Shown here: positions 1-8,300 of the stretch, in pieces | Numbering within the stretch: position 1 is the stretch's first letter | Layout: each line of letters starts with the position of its first letter | Source of the DNA: Afipia sp. | GTDB lineage: Bacteria > Pseudomonadota > Alphaproteobacteria > Rhizobiales > Xanthobacteraceae | Assembly: GCA_024508675.1 (NCBI GenBank) | Contig: JANINQ010000003.1 | Location: 409,382 to 473,381, forward strand | Direction: 5' to 3' | DNA: 64,000 nucleotides | Position numbers and translations under genes: made by a program | Notes under the pieces: model-generated | Seen by the model: only the letters and a program-made list of their open reading frames with translations | The model's database searches: none | Told to the model about the DNA's origin: nothing

Positions 1-449
1 GCGGCGCGCGATTGAAACCGCTTGAAGCCGGTGTCCTTGCGGCCGACGCGCTGACCGGCCGCAAGGCCGACCTTGTCGCCGCCCTTCTCGATGGCTTCGA
101 TCAGGTTCACCAGAAATGCCGGATTGTTCTGTCCATCGCCGTCGAGAGTCGCGACGATTTTGCCGCGCGCGGCACGAACGCCGGTCCGCACGGCAGCGGA
201 TTGTCCGCTGGAGGCCGCATGCCTGATCTGGCGCAAGTTGCCCCGCTTCTGCATTTCAGCCGCAAGCCGCTCGCCGGTCGCATCGGTGGAGCCGTCGTTG
301 ACGTAGATGATCTCATAGGGCCAGCGGCCATCCAGCGCCGAGGCGATCTCGGCGATCAGCGGCGCGACGTTGTCCTGCTCGTTGCGAACGGGAACCACGA
401 TCGATACGCCGGGGGCCGGCAGGCCGGATGTTGCTGATGGATCGCTCAT
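1..449 (-). CDS. GT2 glycosyltransferase (dolichol-/undecaprenyl-phosphate sugar synthase type), 3' end cut by window
   Basis: Reading leftwards from ATG at 449, an open frame runs to the window edge with no stop, so only about 149 N-terminal residues are present. The start of a GT-A fold is clear: the strand VSIVVPVRNE, then YVNDGSTDAT with the nucleotide-binding Asp, then TLDGDGQN, the metal-binding DxD-like motif. Family knowledge: such GT2 enzymes transfer a sugar from a nucleotide donor to a polyprenyl phosphate at the inner membrane. It lies 61 bp after a PAP2 phosphatase and a GT39 transferase on the same strand, which fits it making the lipid-linked donor for the GT39 enzyme. The sugar is unknown, and any C-terminal membrane segments lie outside the window. 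Confidence 0.85.
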   Translation of the reverse strand, partial: MSDPSATSGLPAPGVSIVVPVRNEQDNVAPLIAEIASALDGRWPYEIIYVNDGSTDATGERLAAEMQKRGNLRQIRHAASSGQSAAVRTGVRAARGKIVATLDGDGQNNPAFLVNLIEAIEKGGDKVGLAAGQRVGRKDTGFKRFQSRA

Positions 450-510
450 ATTGCCGATTGGGGTCCGAAAGCCGGTAAAGGCGGTTAAATAACCGCAAGG
501 CGACCGCTTC

Positions 511-1356
511 TTATGGTGCCAAGGCCCTGCGGGCAACCCTTTTCAGGGAGGCCCAGGACGGCCCTGCGAGGGGCTCAATGGTCCCGTCCCGGTTGATGGT
601 GAAGCCCAAACGCCGGGCCGCGAACCAGTAACGCACGAACATTGCCCCGATCACCCCGGTCAGCGCGCCGCCGACCACATCGCTTGGATGATGCGCGAGC
701 AGGATCACACGGCTGATGCAGATCAGGACCGCGTAAAGCAGCATGATTGGCGTGGCCTTGCGCCAGACCGCGGATACCGCAAAGGCCAGCGCAAAGGCCG
801 TGGTGGCATGGCCGGATGGCAGGCTCTCAAAGGCGGGATTGCCCGCAAAGTGCCGGAAGTTGAAGGCATTGGCTTCGCCGCCGACAAACGGCCTGCTGCG
901 CCCGATGATGTATTTGAGCACTTCGCTGCACAGGACAGCGACCGCAACCGAGAGAAAGACGTATTGAACGCGGACGCCGAACGCGATCCAGACCTGCCGC
1001 GCCAGTCCGCTCAGCCGCGGCATCAGGAGCAGAACAAGAAGAAGCGCGCCCGCCAGCGCCCACAGCACGTAGGTCGATTTTCCGAAGTCGGTAAAAATCC
1101 GCAGCGGCCAGAGGCTCGCTGTTCCCCGCGCTGGCATCAGCTTGATGGTGGCCACATCGACCGCAATCATCAAAAGACCGATGGCAACCGCGGTCAGCAC
1201 CGCAAGGGCGAGCCATCGCCGCGCCAGCGCGCGGCGGGCTTCGGCCCGGCGCGAATGCGATGGCGAGCGCACAAGGCGCGCGAGCGATTGCCATGCGACG
1301 GAACCGATGCCCGCCACATAACCGGAGGAACGGCCGCCGCTGATGTCGGCTGCCAT
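511..1356 (-). CDS. PAP2-family membrane phosphatase
   Basis: This is a 281-residue integral membrane phosphatase. All three PAP2/acid-phosphatase motifs are visible: KYIIGRSRPF (motif 1), PSGHATTAFA (motif 2) and SRVILLAHHPSDVVGG (motif 3, with the catalytic His and Asp). The start is ATG at 1356, one base after the TAG stop of the upstream GT39 gene, so the two are probably translationally coupled. A longer reading from 1458 lies wholly inside the GT39 gene and was not used. Relatives dephosphorylate undecaprenyl pyrophosphate, phosphatidic acid or lipid A (LpxE). Given the neighbouring lipid-sugar transferases, lipid A or polyprenyl phosphate is the likely substrate, but this is inference. 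Confidence 0.88.
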   Translation of the reverse strand: MAADISGGRSSGYVAGIGSVAWQSLARLVRSPSHSRRAEARRALARRWLALAVLTAVAIGLLMIAVDVATIKLMPARGTASLWPLRIFTDFGKSTYVLWALAGALLLVLLLMPRLSGLARQVWIAFGVRVQYVFLSVAVAVLCSEVLKYIIGRSRPFVGGEANAFNFRHFAGNPAFESLPSGHATTAFALAFAVSAVWRKATPIMLLYAVLICISRVILLAHHPSDVVGGALTGVIGAMFVRYWFAARRLGFTINRDGTIEPLAGPSWASLKRVARRALAP

Positions 1357-1357
1357 C

Positions 1358-3106
1358 CTATTCGGTCCCTTCGGAACGGAAGATGGCGATGGAAATCGCG
1401 CGGCCGGTCGAGATGTTGTAGCCGTCGATGCGTGACGCGACGTTGTAGCGAAGGCCAACGGTTTCGGCGCGCTGTGCGAAGGCGCGCTCTTCGCGCCATT
1501 CCACCAGCGCGAAACGGCAACTTCCCTGCAGCAGGAAGTCGGCCGCGCCAGATCCGTTGGTCAACACGGTCTGGGTGCCGACCATGAACACAAGGCTCGG
1601 TTCATGGAAACCGGCAGCCGCAGCAGCAGGGCCGACGCACTGGACGTTGCGCAATGCGCGCGCGACCTGAACGCTCGGGAACAGCGGCGCGAGCGATGGC
1701 AGCACCACGCCATAGATGCAAGCCGCCAGAAACCAAGATGCACCGATGGCGTTCAGCAAAGACCGTTCGGCGCGATAGTCGTCGTACATCCACCATGCGA
1801 ACAGACCGAAGATCAGCGCACCTGCCGCGAACGGCCAGGCCAGGAATTCCGGCTGCTTCAGCAGCATGATCGCGCCGATGATTGAGGCCACGCTCATGAT
1901 CAGCGGCAGCACGAACCACCACGACGTTCCGCGTACGATCCATGAGCCTTGCGACAGGACCCTGCGTTCAAGCGCACCGATGATCAGGATGCCGATCGCC
2001 GGATAGAGCGGCAGCACATAATGCGGCAGCTTGGTGATGACGAGTTCGAAAATGATCCACGCCGGCAGCAGCCACGCGAGCAGGAATTGCGCGCCCGGCT
2101 CGCGGCGCGCGCGCCAGACCGCAGGCACGGCAAGACCGGCCAGCGTCGCGCCGGGCCAGAACGTCACCCAGAACAGCAGGAAGTAAAGTCCGGGCGGGGC
2201 GCCATGCGACTCCTGTGCGCTGGCGACCTTGTTCAGCATGTCGCTGCCAAGAGAGTCCGCAAAGAACGTGTCGCCTGCCTTGAGGAAGATCAGGATGAAC
2301 CACGGCAGCACCAGCACCAGCGTCCACATCAAGCCCCAGACCGGACGCAGGCGCCACAGCCATGCCGCCGAGCGATCGAGGATGGCGAGCGTCACGACAG
2401 TGAGCGCAACGAACATCAGGATCAGCGGGCCCTTGAGCAGAATGCCGCCGGCCATTGCCGTCCAGAACACAAATGCGAGCTTCCACGACGGATGCGGATT
2501 GTCGTCACCGCGCTGCCACGACAGGTAAGCGCGCGCCATCGCGCCCATCACCGCCGTTGTTGTCAGCAGCAGCATCGCGTCGGTCTTGGCGAGACGCGCC
2601 TCGACCCCGAGCAGGATCGAACTGCACATCAGTAGACCGGCGAGCAGTGCGCCCCGCCGGGTCACAAATGCCAATGCAGTCCAGTATGTGAGAAGCACCG
2701 CGCCGATGGCGCCGATCAGCGACGGCACGCGATAGAGCCAGATGCGTACCTGCGCACGCTGCAGGCCGAGCTTCGAGGCGCTCTCGACGACCGCCGCCTG
2801 CGCCCAGTAGATGCCGACCGGCTTCTTGTAGCGTACCTCGTCCTGGAAACGGATGTCGACGAAATCGCCGTTCTCCACCATCTGCTTGGTGGCCTGCGCG
2901 AAGCGTGCCTCGTCGCGGTCGACCGGCGGAATGTTGAAGAAGCCGGGGAGGAAAAACAGCAGGCCGACCACAATCAGCAGCAGGGCTGCGCGGGTGTGGC
3001 TGCCGACCGCGAAATCGACCACGCGCACAAGTCCGCTCCCGGGATTTTTCTGTTCCACGGGCTCGCGCGGCGCGCCAAATCTGGGTCTGGGGTAGCTGTC
3101 GGCCAT
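1358..3106 (-). CDS. GT39/ArnT-like polyprenyl-phosphate sugar transferase
   Basis: A protein of about 582 residues with a short soluble N-terminus and many hydrophobic segments. The first periplasmic loop carries PPVDRDEARFAQATKQM, with the acidic D-E pair typical of GT-C enzymes of the ArnT/PMT family, and KKPVGIYWAQA follows. Such enzymes move a sugar from a polyprenyl-phosphate donor to lipid A or another envelope acceptor on the periplasmic face. I chose ATG at 3106; a GTG at 3130 would add eight residues. It lies about 50 bp after pbpC and just before the PAP2 phosphatase and GT2 gene, suggesting one envelope operon. The sugar and acceptor cannot be told from sequence. Confidence 0.85.
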   Translation of the reverse strand: MADSYPRPRFGAPREPVEQKNPGSGLVRVVDFAVGSHTRAALLLIVVGLLFFLPGFFNIPPVDRDEARFAQATKQMVENGDFVDIRFQDEVRYKKPVGIYWAQAAVVESASKLGLQRAQVRIWLYRVPSLIGAIGAVLLTYWTALAFVTRRGALLAGLLMCSSILLGVEARLAKTDAMLLLTTTAVMGAMARAYLSWQRGDDNPHPSWKLAFVFWTAMAGGILLKGPLILMFVALTVVTLAILDRSAAWLWRLRPVWGLMWTLVLVLPWFILIFLKAGDTFFADSLGSDMLNKVASAQESHGAPPGLYFLLFWVTFWPGATLAGLAVPAVWRARREPGAQFLLAWLLPAWIIFELVITKLPHYVLPLYPAIGILIIGALERRVLSQGSWIVRGTSWWFVLPLIMSVASIIGAIMLLKQPEFLAWPFAAGALIFGLFAWWMYDDYRAERSLLNAIGASWFLAACIYGVVLPSLAPLFPSVQVARALRNVQCVGPAAAAAGFHEPSLVFMVGTQTVLTNGSGAADFLLQGSCRFALVEWREERAFAQRAETVGLRYNVASRIDGYNISTGRAISIAIFRSEGTE

Positions 3107-3156
3107 CGGTTCCGCATACGCGGAAACCACCCGCCGGACAACAGCTTGGACCGGCT

Positions 3157-5364
3157 CTACTGAATTCTCACGACGACTGTGTCCGCCGCGCCAGTCGCGT
3201 CCATTACGGTGAGCCGGGCGAAGCCCGGACCGGGCGGATCGACCAGTTTCTGGCGGCGGCTATCGATGCTGCCGATGGCAACGCCGTTAACCATCATGGT
3301 CAGGGGCAGCACCCCGCCCGCCACCTTGACGGGCATGGGCGAAATGTTCGCCTGTCCGCCGCCATAGGCGTCGATCCGCGAGCCGTTCAACGGAAACTGG
3401 ATGCGCAGCGCCTGCTCGCTGCCGGCCCGGACGAACTCGCCGGACGCTCTGAACCGGCGCAAAGGCAGCGGCAGCTTGGCGTTGCTGGCCATCAGCGTTC
3501 CCTTTGGGGCCTTGGCGAGGCCCTGCGGCAGCTTGCCGGTGCGCGCGAAGGCATCGAACAGGATCGGCGCGGCAGCCGTCCGGCCGGTCAGGCTCGGAAC
3601 CGGCGCGCCATCCGGGCGGCCGACCCAGACGCCGATGGTCATCCGCCCGTCAAACCCGATCGACCAGGCGTCGCGGTAGCCGTAGCTGGTGCCGGTCTTG
3701 AACGCGAGACGATTGCGCGGCGCATTGTCGGGCGGCGGCGTTCCCATCAGGACATTGCCGGTCAGCCATGCGGCGGACGGATCGAGCAGCCGCCGGGTGT
3801 CCGGCTCGTCCTTGTCGTCGGGCCGGACGATCTCGCGCAAAGCCACCGTGTCGCCGGATCGCGCCAGACCGGCATAGAGCCGCACAAGATCGGTCAATGT
3901 AATACCGACACCGCCGAGGCCCATGGCAAGACCCGGCGTTTCGTCCTTGGGCAGGATCAGGTTCGCGCCCGCCTGCTTGATCCGCGCCGTGAGCCGGTTC
4001 GAGCCGATGCGGTCGAGCAGCGCGATGGCCGGCACATTGAGCGACATCTGCAGCGCCTTGCGCACCGTCACCGTGCCCTGAAAAGTCATGTCGAAATTTT
4101 CCGGCGCGTAAGCGCCATAGCGGATCGGCCGGTCCTCGATCAGGCTTTCGGGATGAACGAAGCCATCCTCGAACGCGAGGCCGTAGATGAACGGCTTGAG
4201 CGTCGAGCCGGGCGAACGCACGGCGCGGGTCATATCCACCTGCCCTGCACGTTTCATATCGAAGTAATCCGACGAGCCGACATGGGCGATCACATCGCCG
4301 GTTTCATTATCGACCGCGAGAATACCAATCGAGACATCCGGTCCCTGTGCAATCGCACGGTCACGCGCCAATGACTCCAGCGCCGCCTGAATGGTGGAGT
4401 CCAGCGTGAGCTGGATGACCGGCGTGTCCTTCATGATCGCAAGGGACTGGTCGGTCGAATGCGGCGCGAGCAGCGGCATCGGCTTGCGCAGGCGCGGCAC
4501 GCTTTCACGCTTCGCCTGCGCCGCATCCTCAACCGAGACGCGCCCTTCTGCGGCCATCAGCGACAGGACGCGATCACGCGCGGCGCGCGCCGCACCGGGA
4601 TGGCGATCGAGCCGCCGGGTTTCGGGCGACTGCGGCAGCGCGACCAGCAGCGCGGATTCAGCAAGCGACAGCCGCTTCGGCTCCTTGCCAAAGTAAGCGA
4701 ACGAGGCCGCGCGCACGCCTTCAAGGTTTCCGCCGAACGGCGCCAGCGTCAGGTAGAGATCGAGGATCTCATCCTTGCTGAGTGTGCGCTCAAGCTGAAC
4801 GGCACGCACCATCTGGCGCAGTTTCGCAGTAACCGAGCGCTCCTGACGCGGCTCCATCAGTCGCGCCACCTGCATGGTGATGGTGGAGCCGCCCGAAACG
4901 ATGTGCCCGCGCGTCACAAGCTGATATGCGGCACGCCCGACCGCCAGCGGATCGACGCCGATATGCGAACGGAAACGCCGGTCCTCGTAATTCAGCAGCA
5001 GATTGAGATAGCCGGGATCGACATCCTTGGCGTGCGCCGGAAGCCGCCAGCGCCCGTCCGCCATAGCGAACGCGCGCAGCAGCTTGCCGTTGCGGTCAAG
5101 GATGGTGGTGGAGACTTTCTTTGCGTCGGCAAATGGGAGCGGCGGAAGTGAAGCGACCCAGAGGGCGGCAGCGATTGCACATGATGCGGCCACAGCAGCC
5201 GTCGCAACGGCAAATCGTCGAAGGATGGGATGCTTCCCTTTAACTCCGTCATTGCGAGCGAAGCGAAGCAATCCATTCAGACGAGCAACCCAGAAGAATG
5301 GATTGCTTCGTCGCTTCGCTCCTCGCAATGACGAGGAAGAGTTATGGTCGCCCTTCCCGCTCAA
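3157..5364 (-). CDS. pbpC: Penicillin-binding protein 1C (bifunctional glycosyltransferase/transpeptidase-like)
   Basis: The longest reading gives 735 residues. After a transmembrane anchor comes a GT51 transglycosylase domain with NYEDRRFRSHIGVDP (catalytic Glu) and GGSTITMQVARLM. A transpeptidase domain follows with SPGSTLKPF (SxxK), the SLN triad and FKTGTSYGYRDAW (KTG box), then a PBP1C-type C-terminal domain. It sits directly after the alpha-2-macroglobulin gene, the conserved yfhM-pbpC pairing. The start is uncertain. TTG at 5364 overlaps the upstream stop (TTGA), but the first ~40 residues would then be encoded by a palindromic repeat (5247-5333). TTG at 5271, inside the repeat, would give a normal short cytoplasmic tail. 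No ordinary start lies between the repeat and the membrane segment. Confidence 0.92.
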   Translation of the reverse strand: MSGKGDHNSSSSLRGAKRRSNPFFWVARLNGLLRFARNDGVKGKHPILRRFAVATAAVAASCAIAAALWVASLPPLPFADAKKVSTTILDRNGKLLRAFAMADGRWRLPAHAKDVDPGYLNLLLNYEDRRFRSHIGVDPLAVGRAAYQLVTRGHIVSGGSTITMQVARLMEPRQERSVTAKLRQMVRAVQLERTLSKDEILDLYLTLAPFGGNLEGVRAASFAYFGKEPKRLSLAESALLVALPQSPETRRLDRHPGAARAARDRVLSLMAAEGRVSVEDAAQAKRESVPRLRKPMPLLAPHSTDQSLAIMKDTPVIQLTLDSTIQAALESLARDRAIAQGPDVSIGILAVDNETGDVIAHVGSSDYFDMKRAGQVDMTRAVRSPGSTLKPFIYGLAFEDGFVHPESLIEDRPIRYGAYAPENFDMTFQGTVTVRKALQMSLNVPAIALLDRIGSNRLTARIKQAGANLILPKDETPGLAMGLGGVGITLTDLVRLYAGLARSGDTVALREIVRPDDKDEPDTRRLLDPSAAWLTGNVLMGTPPPDNAPRNRLAFKTGTSYGYRDAWSIGFDGRMTIGVWVGRPDGAPVPSLTGRTAAAPILFDAFARTGKLPQGLAKAPKGTLMASNAKLPLPLRRFRASGEFVRAGSEQALRIQFPLNGSRIDAYGGGQANISPMPVKVAGGVLPLTMMVNGVAIGSIDSRRQKLVDPPGPGFARLTVMDATGAADTVVVRIQ
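5247..5333. repeat. Palindromic interspersed repeat (copy 1) at the A2M-pbpC junction
   Basis: Two long inverted arms, 5247-5277 (CGTCATTGCGAGCGAAGCGA...) and 5297-5333 (...TCGCTCCTCGCAATGACG), flank a short middle. A second copy of the same family lies at 40716-40796. When read as protein it gives S-L-R-G-A-K-R-R-S-N-P, a phrase I recognise from many Bradyrhizobiaceae repeat-derived peptides. Here it lies within the possible 5' coding part of pbpC and would form a strong hairpin in the mRNA. Confidence 0.85.
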
Positions 5365-8300
5365 TTCGCCTTCGTCACCTCAACCGTCCCGGTGCCGGTG
5401 CGGCCGTAGCGCGAGGGATTGTACATGTCCTCGACATAGGCCTGCGGCAGAACGTACTTGCCGGGCGAGACTACGCGCACAATGTAGGCGACCGTGAACA
5501 CGGCTTCGTCCTTGGCTTCGCGTTCGATGGCCGCGCTGAAGCGATCGTCGCGGAACTCAGTGTTCTCCGGCTCCTCGCCGTCCTCGATCCAGTCGAGCGT
5601 TCCGCTATCGCCGGACGACACCAGCTTCGGATTATCGATCTCGAGGCCGGCCGGGAGATAATCGACCACCATGATGCGGCCGAACTCCGGCTTGGCTTCG
5701 GTGACCTTGAGCACGACGGCGAAGCGGTCGTTCTGCTTGGCCTTGCTGACATCCGCGGGCTTGCCGTCGAGCGTGAAGAAATTGCGCTCGATCTTGAAGC
5801 CGTTCGAGGCTGCAGGCTCCGGCGTGATCGGCGCGCCGGTCACCGAGACGACCGCCTGCACCGGCGCATCGCCGGCGTTGGTGATCGTAATCGGCTTGGC
5901 CGCAACGTCCGAGCTGCGATAGTTGCGATAGACCGCGTTCTTCGCTGTTTCACCATTGACGGTGATGGCGAGGTTGTTGGCTTCCTTCGCCAATGCCCGC
6001 GACGCCAGAACCAGCCACGCATTTTCCTGCGTCGAGGTGTACGGTGTCAGACCGCGCGCGGCTTCCACCCGTTCGACCGCAAGGCTGATCGTGGCCTTCG
6101 GCGCATTGCCTTCGCTCGACAACGACACCAGCGCTGCCGCATCACGCAGAGAGGAGCCATAGTCCGTGCGTCCGAACTCCAGTGCAGGCTTCGGCGCAAG
6201 GCTGTTCACCGCCGCCGAATAGACACGCTCGGCGCGTGCCCGATCACCGACCAGCGCCAGCGCCGCAGCGAGCTGTGCCTTGGCGATGGGGGTAGCGATG
6301 TTGTTCAGCTTGGTGTCGGCGAGATAACGCAGATCTCCGATCGGCGCGGTGCCGTTCTTCGCCAGCACATAGAGGCCATAGGCGAGATCGCGGCCGCCGT
6401 CCTTCTCCGGTTCCTCGGCGTTAACGACCGAGTTTCGGATACGATCCAGCGCCGTCTTGAATAAGACGTCCGGTACGGTGAAGCCCTTCTCGCGTGCCCG
6501 TGTCAGGAAGTCGGTGACATAGGCATCGAGCCAAGCATCGTCGCCGCCCGCAGACCAGAGGCCGAACGAGCCGTTCGAGCCTTGCCGTGCAAGCAGACGA
6601 TCGATGGCATCCTTGATGCGCTGATCGACGCCAACATCCAGCGCCAGATGGTTCTCTGCCGCCAGATCGTTGACATAGAGCAGCGGCATGGCGCGACTGG
6701 TGATCTGTTCGGAACAGCCGAACGGATAACGGTCGAGCGCCTTCAGGATTGTCGCCGCATCCAGCGCAGTCGATAGACCGACCGACAGTTGGACGCCGCC
6801 GGTGCCCTGCACCAGATCGGAGAACATATCGTTCGTCAGCGTCAGGCTCTCGCCCTTGGCCAGCGTGCGAACCGAGCGGCGCGCGAGGATTTGCGTCGCC
6901 GGTTTAACATTGAGGTCGTAGTGCCGCGCGAGCGTCAGCCCGTTCGGTCCCTTGATGTCGACATCAAGCGACGCGGCCCCTGCTCCGCCCGCCGCATCGA
7001 TAGCGAGCGCAACGGTGCTGCGCTGCTTGGCGGCGAGACGCATGGTGGTCGCCGGATTGCCGGTGATCTTCAGCGGGCCGGATGGCTTGACGCTGATGAT
7101 GTAATCGCCCGCAGCGCCTTCGACATTGTCGAGGTCCATGGACATGGTGCCGCGATCGCCGCTGAGCAGGAAGCGCGGCAGCGTCGCGGTGAGCACGACA
7201 GGATCGCGCACGGTGACATCGGTGTTGGCGCGGCCGACCTTGGTCGCGGTCCATGCTACCGCCATGACGCGCGCGGTGCCGGCGAACTCCGGAATGTCGA
7301 AGGAGACAGTCGCGGTGCCGTCTGCGCCGACCGTGACGATGCCGGAATAGAGCGCGAGCGGCTTCTGGGTCGGAGGGCTGCCCTGCAGTTCGGCGCCTGC
7401 GCCGTCGCCGCCGGTGCGAATCTGGCCGCGTGTGCCCTGCATTCCGTCGATCAGTTGCCCGTAGAGGTCACGGATTTCGGACGTCATGCGGCGCTGGCCG
7501 AGATAGTAGTCATCCGGCGCGGGCGGCTTGTAGTTGGTGAGATTGAGAATGCCGACATCGACGGCGGCCACCACGATCTTAGCGTCCTCGCCGCGGCTCA
7601 GGCCCTCGATCTTCACCGGCAGCTTGAGCGCCGTGCCCGGACGCACCAGCGCGGGCGGCGTCAGCGAGACCTTGAGCGTGCGCTCGGCCTTGTCGATCCC
7701 GAACCATTTCAGGCCGATGGCCCGGCCCGGCATGCGCTGGGCGGCGGCATCGAGCGGACGGCGCAGCGTGGCGACGACATAGGCCCCGGTGCCCCAGTCC
7801 TTGCCGACGGCGATGTTGACCTTGTTCTGGCCTTCCTTGACGTCGGCGGATTGCGTGGTCAGCAGACGGTCGCCCAGCACATTGATGGTGAGCTTGCCTG
7901 CGGTGCGCGCATTCACCGACACGACCATGGTGTCGCCGGACTTGTATTCCGGCTTGTCGATGGAGGTTTCCAGCAGATCCGGCGTGTCGGCGCTGCCGTC
8001 GGAATACCAGCCGACATCGAACTGCACCGAGGTAATCGGACCATCGACATCGGTGGACTTCACATCGAGCCGGTAACGGCCGGGCTGCGGCGAGAACGTG
8101 ATGCGCGCGGGCTTGTCGGCGGCGATCACGACATCGCCATCGGCCACGCGCTTGGTGGATTTCACCGGCTCATAGTCCCATGACGAACCCTGCCGATACC
8201 ACTGATAGCGCGACTCGATCTTCAGCAGTTCGTAACGCAGCCCGCTGCGGGCCATCGCCTTGCCGTCCGGCGCGACATAGACCACGTCGAAATTGGCCGG

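Noticed and set aside
5298-6464. 388-codon rightward open frame
   Set aside because: Starts in the palindromic repeat and runs antisense to A2M.
6789-8183. 464-codon rightward open frame
   Set aside because: It is the antisense shadow of the alpha-2-macroglobulin gene; Arg/Gly/Asp-rich, no family match, no ribosome site.
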